NCBI GenBank assembly: GCA_016926955.1
Contig: JAFGNN010000030.1
Location: forward strand, 122,778 to 186,777
Reading direction: 5' to 3'
DNA length: 64,000 bases
DNA from: Spirochaetales bacterium
GTDB lineage: Bacteria; Spirochaetota; Spirochaetia; Treponematales; UBA12059
Part shown: positions 25,287-33,237 of the stretch, one piece after another
Layout: every line of letters begins with the position of its first letter
How positions within the stretch are numbered: the first letter of the stretch is position 1
Notes under the pieces: generated by a model
Databases searched by the model: none
Seen by the model: the letters and a program-made list of their open reading frames with translations, nothing else
What the model was told of the DNA's origin: nothing
Position numbers and translations under genes: made by a program

Positions 25287-26288
25287 TCAGCCGTCCCGGG
25301 CCGCCTTCCAGCGCAGGACTTTTCCCGCCGCGAGCGGCCGGAACCCGTCAACCAGATCGGGGACCATCCAATCCTCGCGCCATAGCCGGATCGAGCCGAC
25401 GTTGGGCTCGAGGCCGTGGAAGGCGGCGCCGTGCTCCGCGACGAAGCCTTCAAGTCGATCGAGCGCTCCCTCTTCCTCGAAACAGCCCGCCAGCAAGGGC
25501 AGTGCCACCGGCGCCGCGTAGGCTCCGGCGGCTCCCGCCGCCTTCCGTTCCGGCGCGTGGGGCGCGGAATCGGAGCCGAAGAAGAATTTCGGGTTTCCAG
25601 AACAGGCGGCGCGGCGAAGTTCCGCCCGATCCTCCCTGAATTTAAGCAAGGGCTTGCAGTACAGGGCCGAGTCGAGCGCTTCGGCGAGCAGGTCGTCGAG
25701 AGTGAAGCAAAGATGATGGGCGGTGATCGTCGCTCCGACCGTCTCCGGGGCTTCCTCGATCCAGCGGACTGCGGGCGCGCCGGACAGGTGTTCGACGGAA
25801 AGGCGGAGACCCGGGTGCGCGCGGAGGATGCGGTCGAGGATGGGCAGGAAGGCGGTCTCGCGTTCCATCATCGGTTCCGACGGATCTTCCGCGTGCACGG
25901 CCAGCGCAAGACCCAGGTCCCGCATCGCGCCGAGCGCCTCGTCGACGTCGTCCGGATCTTGGATGCCATCGGACGCGTTCGTGGTGGATCCAGCGGGATA
26001 GTACTTGCCTATCCTGGCGCCCGCGGCAGCGAGGGCGTGGATCTGACGCTCTCCCATGCCCGGCGCCAGCTTGAACACGGGCACCAAGGCAAGGTCGGGC
26101 GCGGCGTTCGCCACGAGGGCGAGATATTCGACGAGCCTGTCGGGAGTCGCGAGCGGCGGCAGCGTGTTCGGCATCGGCGCGACCCGCTTGAAATGCTCGG
26201 CATGGCGACGTGCGCAATCCGCCAAGGTCGCGCCCTGCCTGAGGTGGGCATGGAAATCGTCCGGAGAGCGCACCGTCATTTGCGGCAA
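25287..26288 (-). CDS. pyrC: Dihydroorotase (class II)
   Basis: 333 residues. Metal-site HxH is in DDFHAHLRQG, the carbamylated-Lys region in IGKYYPAGSTTNASDG, later metal His residues in LSVEHLSG and TAHHLCF, and the catalytic Asp in FFGSDSAPH. It closes N-carbamoyl-aspartate to dihydroorotate in pyrimidine synthesis. The first codon is either TTG at 26288, 10 nt after GAGAGGA, or the internal ATG at 26279; I give the former. It is followed by the convergent peptidase gene. Confidence 0.93.
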   Translation of the reverse strand: MPQMTVRSPDDFHAHLRQGATLADCARRHAEHFKRVAPMPNTLPPLATPDRLVEYLALVANAAPDLALVPVFKLAPGMGERQIHALAAAGARIGKYYPAGSTTNASDGIQDPDDVDEALGAMRDLGLALAVHAEDPSEPMMERETAFLPILDRILRAHPGLRLSVEHLSGAPAVRWIEEAPETVGATITAHHLCFTLDDLLAEALDSALYCKPLLKFREDRAELRRAACSGNPKFFFGSDSAPHAPERKAAGAAGAYAAPVALPLLAGCFEEEGALDRLEGFVAEHGAAFHGLEPNVGSIRLWREDWMVPDLVDGFRPLAAGKVLRWKAARDG

Positions 26289-26359
26289 GCTTTGTTGATC
26301 CTCTCCCGGCGCGGCCGATGCATACCCCGTCCGCCCGTTTCCCGCGCGGACGGTCCGGA

Positions 26360-26494
26360 TCAGGACTGCTCCGCGTTCGCCTCGGCGTACGCACGGAATT
26401 CCTCGACGCTCATCCTGTCCGCGTACATCGGGTAGAGCGCTTCGACCAATTCATCCAGGGTGGGGAATTTCGCTCCGTCCAGCTTGTATGCCAT
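26360..26494 (-). CDS. Small acidic protein, 44 residues
   Basis: A compact reading frame MAYKLDGAKFPTLDELVEAL... with GAGGGG four nt before the ATG at 26492-26494 and a charged two-helix pattern (TLDELVEALYPMYADRM, SVEEFRAYAEANA). It lies 71 nt upstream of pyrC on the same strand and could be co-transcribed. The composition and ribosome site make it look like a real gene. I do not recognise a family. Confidence 0.6.
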   Translation of the reverse strand: MAYKLDGAKFPTLDELVEALYPMYADRMSVEEFRAYAEANAEQS

Positions 26495-26664
26495 CATGCC
26501 CCTCGTTTTCGCGGAAGCCGGATTTTTATCGCGCCATGCGTATTTCGACCGCGGGAGTTTGCCCGGAGAGGACCGATTTCCGCGAGTCCGGCACCGGCAT
26601 GATACGGAATTCCGGCGGACTGCGCAAGGACGATCGCGGGGAAGCCGGACCCGCCGGATCCTGA

Positions 26665-26693
26665 TTGACGAGGGCGTATCGCCCGGGTAGGCT
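26665..26693 (+). promoter_or_regulatory. Leaderless-type promoter of murA
   Basis: TTGACG (26665-26670), 17 bp, TAGGCT (26688-26693), then six nt and the ATG at 26700. There is no Shine-Dalgarno; transcription should start at the initiation codon. Confidence 0.6.
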
Positions 26694-26699
26694 CGGCTC

Positions 26700-27983
26700 A
26701 TGTACAAGTATCGAATCGAGGGCGGCTTCCCGATCAAGGGACGGATCCGCGCCAGCGGCAACAAGAACGCCGCGCTTCCCTGCATCGCCGCGACCCTGCT
26801 CGCGGACGAACCGGTCGTCCTGAGGAACATACCCGAGATCGAGGACGTGCAGGTCATGCTGGACATCCTCCGTCACCTCGGGGCTGCGGTCGAAGCGGTC
26901 GGAGCGAACGGCTGGCGCGTCGATGCGAGGCCCGCCGCGCGCACCGACATCGCCTCCGAGCTTTCCCGCAAGATCCGCGCAAGCATCCTCTTCGCGGGCC
27001 CCATGCTCGCGCGCTTCGGCAGGCTCACCCTTCCGCCTCCGGGAGGGGATGTCATCGGCCGTCGCCGCGTGGATACCCATCTGCTCGCACTGGAGGAGCT
27101 GGGTGCCCGGATCGAGATAGACGGCGTGTTCGCCTTCACCGCGAACAAGCTGGTCGGCGCTGACATCTTCCTCGACGAGGCTTCGGTCACCGGCACGGAA
27201 AATGCCGTCATGGCCGCGGTGCTGGCCGAAGGACGCACCGTGCTACGCAACGTCGCCAGCGAGCCTCACGTGCAGGATTTGTGCCGCATGCTCGTCGCGA
27301 TGGGCGCCCGAATCTCCGGGATCGGCTCCAATATCCTCGAGATCGAAGGCGTGGAGCGACTCGGGGGCTGCGACTACGCGATCGGCCCGGACTTCATGGA
27401 GATCGGATCCTTCATCGGGCTCGCGGCGGTCACGCGCGGCGAGATCGAGATCGAGGGCGTCAATCCCGACGACTTGCGGATGATGAAAATCGGCTTCGGC
27501 CGCCTCGGAATCCGATGGAGCGTGGAGGACGGGGTCCTGAGCATGCCCTCGGGACAGTCCATGCGCGTTGTGCCCGACCTCGGAGGACAGACTCCGAAGA
27601 TCGACGACGCGCCTTGGCCGGGTTTTCCGCCGGACCTGACCTCCATCATGACCGTTGTGGCTTCCCAGGTCGACGGCATGGTGCTGATCCACGAGAAGAT
27701 GTTCGAATCGCGCATGTTCTTCGTGGACAAGCTGATAGGTATGGGAGCTCGAATCGTGCTCTGCGATCCTCACCGTGCGGTCGTTTCGGGCCCCGCCCGG
27801 CTGTCCGGCTCGGAGCTGGTCAGTCCCGATGTCCGCGCCGGCATGGCGATGGTCATCGCGGCGCTCTGCGCGGAAGGCGTGTCCACCATCAAGAACGTAT
27901 ACCAGATCGAACGGGGTTACGAACGGCTCACCGAACGGCTCAAGTCCCTCGGGGCGCGGATCGAGCGTCTTCAGGATTGCTGA
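26700..27983 (+). CDS. murA: UDP-N-acetylglucosamine 1-carboxyvinyltransferase, Asp in place of active-site Cys
   Basis: 427 residues, full length. It transfers enolpyruvate from PEP to UDP-GlcNAc, the first committed step of peptidoglycan synthesis. SGNKNAALP holds the conserved Lys22/Asn23, and the PEP/UDP-GlcNAc sites ([33 protein letters not shown]) are normal. The active-site loop reads [17 protein letters not shown]: the residue equal to E. coli Cys115 is Asp117 (codon GAT at 27048-27050), the change known to give inborn fosfomycin resistance. It is monocistronic with a leaderless-type promoter. Its 3' end overlaps the convergent J-domain gene by 44 nt. Confidence 0.96.
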   Translation: MYKYRIEGGFPIKGRIRASGNKNAALPCIAATLLADEPVVLRNIPEIEDVQVMLDILRHLGAAVEAVGANGWRVDARPAARTDIASELSRKIRASILFAGPMLARFGRLTLPPPGGDVIGRRRVDTHLLALEELGARIEIDGVFAFTANKLVGADIFLDEASVTGTENAVMAAVLAEGRTVLRNVASEPHVQDLCRMLVAMGARISGIGSNILEIEGVERLGGCDYAIGPDFMEIGSFIGLAAVTRGEIEIEGVNPDDLRMMKIGFGRLGIRWSVEDGVLSMPSGQSMRVVPDLGGQTPKIDDAPWPGFPPDLTSIMTVVASQVDGMVLIHEKMFESRMFFVDKLIGMGARIVLCDPHRAVVSGPARLSGSELVSPDVRAGMAMVIAALCAEGVSTIKNVYQIERGYERLTERLKSLGARIERLQDC

Positions 27984-28425
27984 CGAGCGTTTCATAGGCC
28001 TTCCGCGCGGCCATGAAGCGCTCCGGGTCCGGAGTCGGACCGTCCGGATGGCTGCTTTTGGAGATGGCGCGGAAGGCCTGCTTAACGATCCGGGCGGGGG
28101 CGTCGGCGGGAACCCCGAGCAGGGCGGCCGCCTCGTCTTTCCCCGGTGAGGCGCCGTCGCCGTGCTCCGCGCCGGAATTTCCGGGCGCGTCGTCCCCATG
28201 CCGGCGCCTGCGCGCCGCGTCGACCATCGCGCCGAGCGCGAAGCCTGCCAGGGCCCCGTACCAGCCGCCGCCAACGCCGCCCAGGGCAAGCCCGGCCAGG
28301 CGGCCATATGACGCGGCGAGGACCGGGCCGCTTCGCTCGAACGCCCGACGCGCGGCGTCAATCGCGCGAGAGGTATCTGGCCGCAACCGCGATGCCTGCG
28401 AGGATTGTCGTCGCGAGGAAGCCAC
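27940..28425 (-). CDS. Membrane-associated J-domain protein
   Basis: 161 residues if the GTG at 28425 is used; this start overlaps the upstream gene by 68 nt and is uncertain. Residues about 35-70 are a glycine-rich hydrophobic segment ([26 protein letters not shown]). The C-terminal part is a J-domain: [48 protein letters not shown], with the HPD motif that stimulates DnaK ATPase. It is probably a membrane-tethered co-chaperone, translated from the tail of the operon with two membrane proteins. Confidence 0.7.
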   Translation of the reverse strand: MASSRRQSSQASRLRPDTSRAIDAARRAFERSGPVLAASYGRLAGLALGGVGGGWYGALAGFALGAMVDAARRRRHGDDAPGNSGAEHGDGASPGKDEAAALLGVPADAPARIVKQAFRAISKSSHPDGPTPDPERFMAARKAYETLVSNPEDARSAPRGT

Positions 28426-30037
28426 CCCAGGCTATCCACGCGCCGGGCTCGGGGATCGCCGAGCGCAACGCGACGAGCACAAGGGCGCCGGCCGAATCGA
28501 GGGCCTCGATGATCGGGCCGGCAGCGAAGGCGATCAAAGCCAGGCTCGAAAGCGTTGCGAGCGCGCCGGGACGCCTTGGCGATCTGAGGCGGGAACCGAG
28601 TCCCGCAGCGATCAGCGCCAATGCCAGCATACCGGCGACCGCCCCGGCGCGGCGCGCGAGTTCCGTCGCGTATCGCTCCGGGTCGAGACCGAAACGGTCG
28701 GAGGTCTTCGCTGCTTCGATCAAGGCCCCGGGGCCCAGCGTGGAAAGATCGTTGCCGAGCGTCGCGAGGTGCAAGGCGTCCCGCGGTTCCATCGGAGGTG
28801 AAAGTGCGCCCGCGGCTTCCCAAGGCGGGCTGCCCTGGTAGGTCGAGGGATCGAGGACGGGGGCCTCAGCTTCTTCGCCGTCGATGCCGCGCAGGAGTAG
28901 CACGTCCGCCTCGAGAAGACCGTGCGGCGCTCCGACATGCCACAGCACCTCGTTTCCCGAGATCGCCATCAGCTCTGGCTTGTCGAGCCAAAGGGATGAG
29001 CCGGCGGGCGCGCACGAGCTTGCGCTGAAGAATATAAGTCCGTCATCGTTCCCGAGCCGGGCGGCGAAGGGCCCGATCGCTCGATCGGCGAGCGCCGATC
29101 GAGCTTCGGCCGCGAAGTAAGAGAGGGTACGCAAGGCCAGTTCGCTTTCCCTGAGGTAGCGCGCGACGTCGGGATCTCTCGGGAACTCGGCGGCGAGCCG
29201 GGTAAAGTCACGCCACGCGCGGAGCGCGTCTCCTTCCCGGAGCGAGCCGTACGCCGCAAGCTTCCTGGCGAAGAAATCGGATTTCGCCGCCAGTTCGGGA
29301 TCCTCCGCCTGCGAGCGGATCCTTTCCCAGGCCCGTGACTGCAAGAGTCGCGCCTCGGCCATCTTCGGATCGAGCAGGAGAGCTTTTCCGGCCTCGTAAT
29401 GGGCGGTATACCAGTCCGCGGCCGCCTCGGCCTCGAGCGCGATGCGCAGGAAATCCGCGGCCGATAGATCCAGTCGCTCCGAGGTTCGGGGCGGGGCGCT
29501 TTCCTTGGGCGGCAGGGCGATGAGACGGTTCGCTTCCGCGAGGGCCCTGTCCTTCAGCGTGCGGAGTCCCGGTTCGTCCGGATCGACCGACTCCGCGAGC
29601 GACACCAGGGCCAGCGCCTTCGCGGGGTCTTTGGTTTCCAGCGCTTTCTGCGCCGCGTCGCGTGAATCCATGAACAGGTCGCTTCGCGCTTCATAGGAAA
29701 GACGCCTGCTCTCGGCGAGCGGGGCCATGAACAGGAGCGCGGCTCCGGCGGCCAGGGCCAGGGCTGAAGCGCTGCCGGCCATGGTACCCGCTCGACCCTT
29801 GCCGCCCGGTTCCCTCGGGACGAGGTTGGCGCCGACGGCGCAGGCCGCGAAAACCATTGCCGGAATCCAGGCGAAGAACCGGGTTGCCGCCCTCGCGAGT
29901 TCCCATGAAAGCGCGAAGCGGCGGATGACCGCGGCGCCGGTCGCGAACTCCGCCAAGGACGCGGCGAATGACGCGAGGTAGGCGAGGCCGAGCAGGAAGA
30001 GCGAGATCCAAAAGAAGGAAACCTTCCGCTCAGGCAT
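28358..30037 (-). CDS. Membrane protein: 3 TM, large repeat domain, about 4 TM
   Basis: 559 residues. N-terminal helices at about 8-30, 50-75 and 95-120 are followed by a long soluble helical part with TPR-like segments (AAQKALETKDPAKALALVSLAESVDPDEPGL, ADWYTAHYEAGKALLLDPKMAEARLLQSRAWERI). A beta-rich region (LIFFSASSCAPAGSSLWLDKPELMAISGNEVLWHVG) and several C-terminal membrane helices complete it. The start ATG at 30035-30037 overlaps the stop of the upstream gene by 8 nt, so the two are coupled. No known family is recognised; the partner gene has the same 3TM-domain-3TM plan. Confidence 0.6.
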   Translation of the reverse strand: MPERKVSFFWISLFLLGLAYLASFAASLAEFATGAAVIRRFALSWELARAATRFFAWIPAMVFAACAVGANLVPREPGGKGRAGTMAGSASALALAAGAALLFMAPLAESRRLSYEARSDLFMDSRDAAQKALETKDPAKALALVSLAESVDPDEPGLRTLKDRALAEANRLIALPPKESAPPRTSERLDLSAADFLRIALEAEAAADWYTAHYEAGKALLLDPKMAEARLLQSRAWERIRSQAEDPELAAKSDFFARKLAAYGSLREGDALRAWRDFTRLAAEFPRDPDVARYLRESELALRTLSYFAAEARSALADRAIGPFAARLGNDDGLIFFSASSCAPAGSSLWLDKPELMAISGNEVLWHVGAPHGLLEADVLLLRGIDGEEAEAPVLDPSTYQGSPPWEAAGALSPPMEPRDALHLATLGNDLSTLGPGALIEAAKTSDRFGLDPERYATELARRAGAVAGMLALALIAAGLGSRLRSPRRPGALATLSSLALIAFAAGPIIEALDSAGALVLVALRSAIPEPGAWIAWGGFLATTILAGIAVAARYLSRD

Positions 30038-30950
30038 CGAACCGCTCCACGGGCTCGTCGGCGGGCCTGAACACCAGGTCCGCCCCGAAAAGCAGCAGGC
30101 CGCACGAGGCCGCGAGGATGACGGCGTAGGTGGCCGGTTCAAGGGAAACCCCGACGAGCGCGAGCGCTTCGCCGATGTAGGGCGAACCCAGGATCCCGTA
30201 GAGCCCCGGGACCGACATGGCGAAGAGGAGGCCTATCATGGCGCCCGGCATGGTCCAGGCAAACATGCGGACCGGGAAGCGGACGCCCGCCGCGAGCGCG
30301 GCGTAGGACAGCGCCATGAGGAGCAAGGGGAAAGTCCCGCCTTGTCGGTTGAACCAGGCGGACGGGCTGCCGCCGGCGCGGATCAAGGGTGGGGCGTACC
30401 CGTCCGGACCCGGCGCTGAATCGGAGGACGCCAGGAGGATGTCGCGGCCGTCCACGGTTACGAGGTTTTCATCCGGGCGCCAGGCAGCCCGGGCATGCCA
30501 GGTCATTCGTGGCGACGATTCGGGTTCCACGACGAGCAGTCCGTCTGCCATCCCGTCCCGCCAGGCTTCGGCGGAGATAAGGCCGTTGCCGGATGCGATG
30601 AAGCGGCGGGATTTCGGGTCGGTCGAGGCGAGTGTCGGGGCGACCTTGTCCACGGGGCCGAGGACAAACGAGCCTGAAAGCATGAAGGCGGCGGAAATGA
30701 CGAACACCAGGGAGTGGCTGGCCAAGCGGGACTTGAAGCGGCGGACCGTGAGCATGGAGAGGTACCAGGCTGTCAGCGATACGGCCCAAGGGAAGGCGTC
30801 CGCCATGCCGGAGACCAAGGTCGCCGGCATGAGCGCCGAGCCGAGTCCCGCAGCAGGGAGCGCGGCCACGGCCCCGAGCAGGGAAGCGGCGATCAGCAAG
30901 ACCGCCATGGCCAAGGGCGCCCGAAGCAGAACGGCCAGCGTTCTATTCAT
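30030..30950 (-). CDS. Membrane protein: 3 TM, extracytoplasmic domain, 3 TM
   Basis: 306 residues. Three N-terminal helices (about 8-35, 48-70, 80-100), a soluble stretch of about 110 residues rich in beta-prone sequence (RFIASGNGLISAEAWRDGMADGLLVVEPE...ENLVTVDGRDILLASSD), then three C-terminal helices. The layout resembles LptF/LptG-type permeases, but I see no diagnostic motif. The ATG at 30948-30950 has no clear ribosome site; a longer reading to 31025 exists and would reach the DnaA box region. First gene of a three-gene operon. Confidence 0.6.
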   Translation of the reverse strand: MNRTLAVLLRAPLAMAVLLIAASLLGAVAALPAAGLGSALMPATLVSGMADAFPWAVSLTAWYLSMLTVRRFKSRLASHSLVFVISAAFMLSGSFVLGPVDKVAPTLASTDPKSRRFIASGNGLISAEAWRDGMADGLLVVEPESSPRMTWHARAAWRPDENLVTVDGRDILLASSDSAPGPDGYAPPLIRAGGSPSAWFNRQGGTFPLLLMALSYAALAAGVRFPVRMFAWTMPGAMIGLLFAMSVPGLYGILGSPYIGEALALVGVSLEPATYAVILAASCGLLLFGADLVFRPADEPVERFDA

Positions 30951-30999
30951 CGCGTCGACTCTAGCACGCGGGTTTCCAGTTTGCAAGAAAGGTACGCGG

Positions 31000-31280
31000 T
31001 ACAAGTATTTCCACAACTTATCCACAACATTTGAGAAGGGATTTCTCTACATATCCGTTTACCGAAAAGGTGATCGCTTTCCGTCTGTGTGGTACCTGCT
31101 GTAGAAAAAACAATACACCAGCACTTAAATACGTTTGATAAATGGAATTACAATGCTATTCGCGGGTAGGTTCGGAAATATCTCCAAATGGTCCATGAAT
31201 CATGTGCCTGATTGGATACAGGTTGGAATGGTCAACAATCCCGCATGCCATTTCATCCACAAGTTATCCACAGGTTTTCC
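31000..31280. other. Candidate replication origin: AT-rich gap with DnaA boxes
   Basis: The 386-nt gap 30951-31336 holds no gene and is visibly AT-rich compared with its surroundings. It contains two perfect DnaA boxes TTATCCACA (31018-31026 and 31264-31272), each preceded 11-12 nt upstream by a weaker box in the same orientation: ATTTCCACA (31006-31014, two mismatches) and TCATCCACA (31253-31261, one mismatch). Between the two pairs lies about 225 nt with A/T runs suitable for unwinding. dnaA and dnaN are not adjacent, so a DnaA-titration or regulatory site is an alternative. Confidence 0.55.
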
Positions 31281-31292
31281 AGCACAGGGAAT

Positions 31293-31322
31293 AAAAAAAC
31301 CGCCCCCGAAGGGGCGGTTTTT
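31293..31322. terminator. Bidirectional rho-independent terminator
   Basis: AACCGCCCC/GGGGCGGTT, 9-bp stem with CGAA loop, flanked by A7 on the left and T5 on the right. It ends the STAS-YbjN-PspA transcript on the minus strand and could stop rightward transcription from the AT-rich gap. Confidence 0.9.
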
Positions 31323-31336
31323 CGTGCCTGGCCGGA

Positions 31337-32053
31337 TCAGGTGGCCTGGCCGGAGTTCTGGGCGCCCTGCTTGCCGTCTCCGAGCATCTTGCGTTTGAGG
31401 TCCTCGAGCATGATGTCGGCGTTGGCGCCTGAGCCCTCGAGTTGCGCGAACTGCTTTTCGAGGCTCGTGTCCTTCGATAGATCCTCGAGTTCACGGGCGG
31501 CATCGGCCCGGGCCTCGATTTCGTCCACTTTCTTGGCCATCCGATCGAAGGTTTCGAAGGCGCTCTTATTTCCGGCGAGCGTGCCGAGGGTCTTCTGTAT
31601 CTTCTCCTGGGCTTCCGCGCGCTTGGCGCGGGCGATCAGGATGTTCTTCTTGCGCGAAGCTTCGTCGATCTTGTTCTGGAGCTGGCGCAGGGCGTCCTTC
31701 AGCTTGTCGACGGAGGCCTTCTGGCCTTCCCACTGCGGCCTAAGCTGGCCGACGTAGCCGGCGAATTCCTGCTGGCGGAGGAGGGCTTCCTTCGCCAGGT
31801 CGTCACGGCCAGCGCGGACGGCGATCATCGCCTTTTTTTCCCATTCCTGCGCCTGTCGCTCCTGTTCCAGCAGCTCGCGCTCGATCTTCTTCTCGTCGGC
31901 GATGGCCATGGCCACGGCTTTCTTGCTTTCGATCATCTGCTGGTTCATGTCGATCAGGAGCTGGTTCAGCATCTTCTCGGGGTTCTCGGCCTTTGAGATC
32001 AGGTCGTTGATGTTCGAGGAGACGACGGTCTTGAACCGGTCGAAGATTCCCAT
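31337..32053 (-). CDS. pspA: PspA/IM30 family membrane-stress protein
   Basis: 238 residues, almost wholly coiled coil. Family start MGIFDRFKTVVSSNINDLISKAENPEKMLNQLLIDMNQ, the conserved mid-region EALLRQQE and the tail LEDLKRKM. PspA/Vipp1 proteins form ESCRT-III-like rings on the inner face of the cytoplasmic membrane and protect it during stress. AGGAGG precedes the ATG; the upstream YbjN-like gene ends 17 nt away. Last gene of a three-gene operon ending in a strong terminator. Confidence 0.92.
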   Translation of the reverse strand: MGIFDRFKTVVSSNINDLISKAENPEKMLNQLLIDMNQQMIESKKAVAMAIADEKKIERELLEQERQAQEWEKKAMIAVRAGRDDLAKEALLRQQEFAGYVGQLRPQWEGQKASVDKLKDALRQLQNKIDEASRKKNILIARAKRAEAQEKIQKTLGTLAGNKSAFETFDRMAKKVDEIEARADAARELEDLSKDTSLEKQFAQLEGSGANADIMLEDLKRKMLGDGKQGAQNSGQAT

Positions 32054-32070
32054 GGATGCCTCCTGTACGG

Positions 32071-32454
32071 TCAGTCCCGGAACTTTCCGAGGACGGGGTA
32101 GTGCTGGGAAAGCGCGACGCCTATGGCGTCGAGAACGGCTTCGAACTCCGACTTGTCCATGCTGTCGTGCTCGAGGGTGTCGGTGATGACGACGTCATCG
32201 TCGTCGAGCCCGTAAGCGCCGTGGACGAGGTCGGCGGCGTTGAGCCGGAGCAGGGTCTCGAAGAATTCGAGCCGCTTCTGTTTCGGCGCGTCCATTATCT
32301 TGGCACGGAAGAAGACGATCTCGTCGGTGACCGTGATGACGAGCCTGGCGATGCCGCGCGTGGGATCGTCCACGACCCAGGTGCGCTCGCCGATTTCCTG
32401 ATACGAGACGCCGAGGTCGATCAGGTTCTGTTCAACCTTTTCGAGTCCGTTCAT
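32071..32454 (-). CDS. YbjN-like (type III chaperone fold) protein
   Basis: 127 residues from an ATG with GGAGG seven nt upstream; the longer frame has no support. The sequence GLEKVEQNLIDLGVSYQEIGERTWVVDDPTRGIARLVITVTDEIVFFRAKIMDAP...FFETLLRLNAADLVHGAYGLDDDDVVITDTLEHDSMDKSEFEAVLDAI fits the YbjN/DUF1790-like fold shared with type III secretion chaperones. No catalytic motif is present. Encoded between a STAS protein and PspA, it probably acts as an adaptor in the same membrane-stress pathway. Confidence 0.72.
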   Translation of the reverse strand: MNGLEKVEQNLIDLGVSYQEIGERTWVVDDPTRGIARLVITVTDEIVFFRAKIMDAPKQKRLEFFETLLRLNAADLVHGAYGLDDDDVVITDTLEHDSMDKSEFEAVLDAIGVALSQHYPVLGKFRD

Positions 32455-32507
32455 GCGTGCCTCCGGTGGGGGGGAGTGAAGAATCGAAACGCTACCCTTG
32501 CCGTCCA

Positions 32508-33059
32508 TCAGCCCAGGAAAACCTGCCCGGAATTGTCTATGGCGAGGATGGTCTTGCATTCCGAGCAGCGGAATCGGCCCGGGCGGGCGGCCCTGAGTTT
32601 CTTGTTGCAGATGGGGCAGGCGAAGACCTTGGGGAAGACCGACTGCGCGGCGCCGCGCTCGCCCTGCTGGAAGAAGCCGATGGCCTCTTCGAGATTGTCC
32701 TTGATGTTGAAGAACTGCGAGAAGCCGAGGAGCTGGAAGACCTCGTAGACCTTGGGTTGGATTTCGAGGAGCACGATGTCCCCGCCGCGGGGGCGGACCG
32801 CCTTGAGGAAGGCCGTGAACGATCCGATGCCGGTCGACGAGACGTAGTTGAGGCCGCCGCAGTTGAATATCAGGCGCACGTTGCCGGCCTCGATGGCCTT
32901 GCCGACGCGCTTCTGGAAGAAGTTGGAGTTGTAGGTATCGATATAGCCGGTCAGGTAGAGCGCCAGGCAGTTCTCCGCCTGGTCGATCTTCTGGAGGCGG
33001 ATCTTGAGACTATCGTCCTTCTCGTCGTCAAAGCCCGGAACGATGTCGTTATTATTCAT
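32508..33059 (-). CDS. STAS-domain protein with C-terminal zinc ribbon
   Basis: 183 residues. Residues about 20-125 are an anti-sigma-antagonist-type STAS domain with the phospho-acceptor Ser region NCGGLNYVSSTGIGSFTAFL. Residues about 145-183 are a zinc ribbon with two Cys pairs (CPICNKKL...RFRCSECKTIL). STAS antagonists act by partner switching with kinase/anti-sigma proteins, none of which lies nearby. The ribbon fusion is unusual. It heads the STAS-YbjN-PspA operon; AGAGGAG lies before the ATG. Confidence 0.85.
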   Translation of the reverse strand: MNNNDIVPGFDDEKDDSLKIRLQKIDQAENCLALYLTGYIDTYNSNFFQKRVGKAIEAGNVRLIFNCGGLNYVSSTGIGSFTAFLKAVRPRGGDIVLLEIQPKVYEVFQLLGFSQFFNIKDNLEEAIGFFQQGERGAAQSVFPKVFACPICNKKLRAARPGRFRCSECKTILAIDNSGQVFLG

Positions 33060-33237
33060 GGTGCTCCTCTTCGACTATGGTAGTCCGAGCGTCCGAATCG
33101 TAATGTAGAACCATCCTAGTGGCTCGTCAAGGGTCTGTCAAATCCCGTCAGAGCGGTCGGGACCGAACCGTTCACTCCATTTTCGGCGGTATCGGGGAGT
33201 AAATCCAGCGTATTTGGAAGATTGCCGGGAAGCCGTT

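Noticed and set aside
31135..31398. 87-codon frame across the AT-rich gap and terminator.
   Set aside because: It runs through DnaA boxes and a strong terminator hairpin; composition does not resemble the neighbouring genes.
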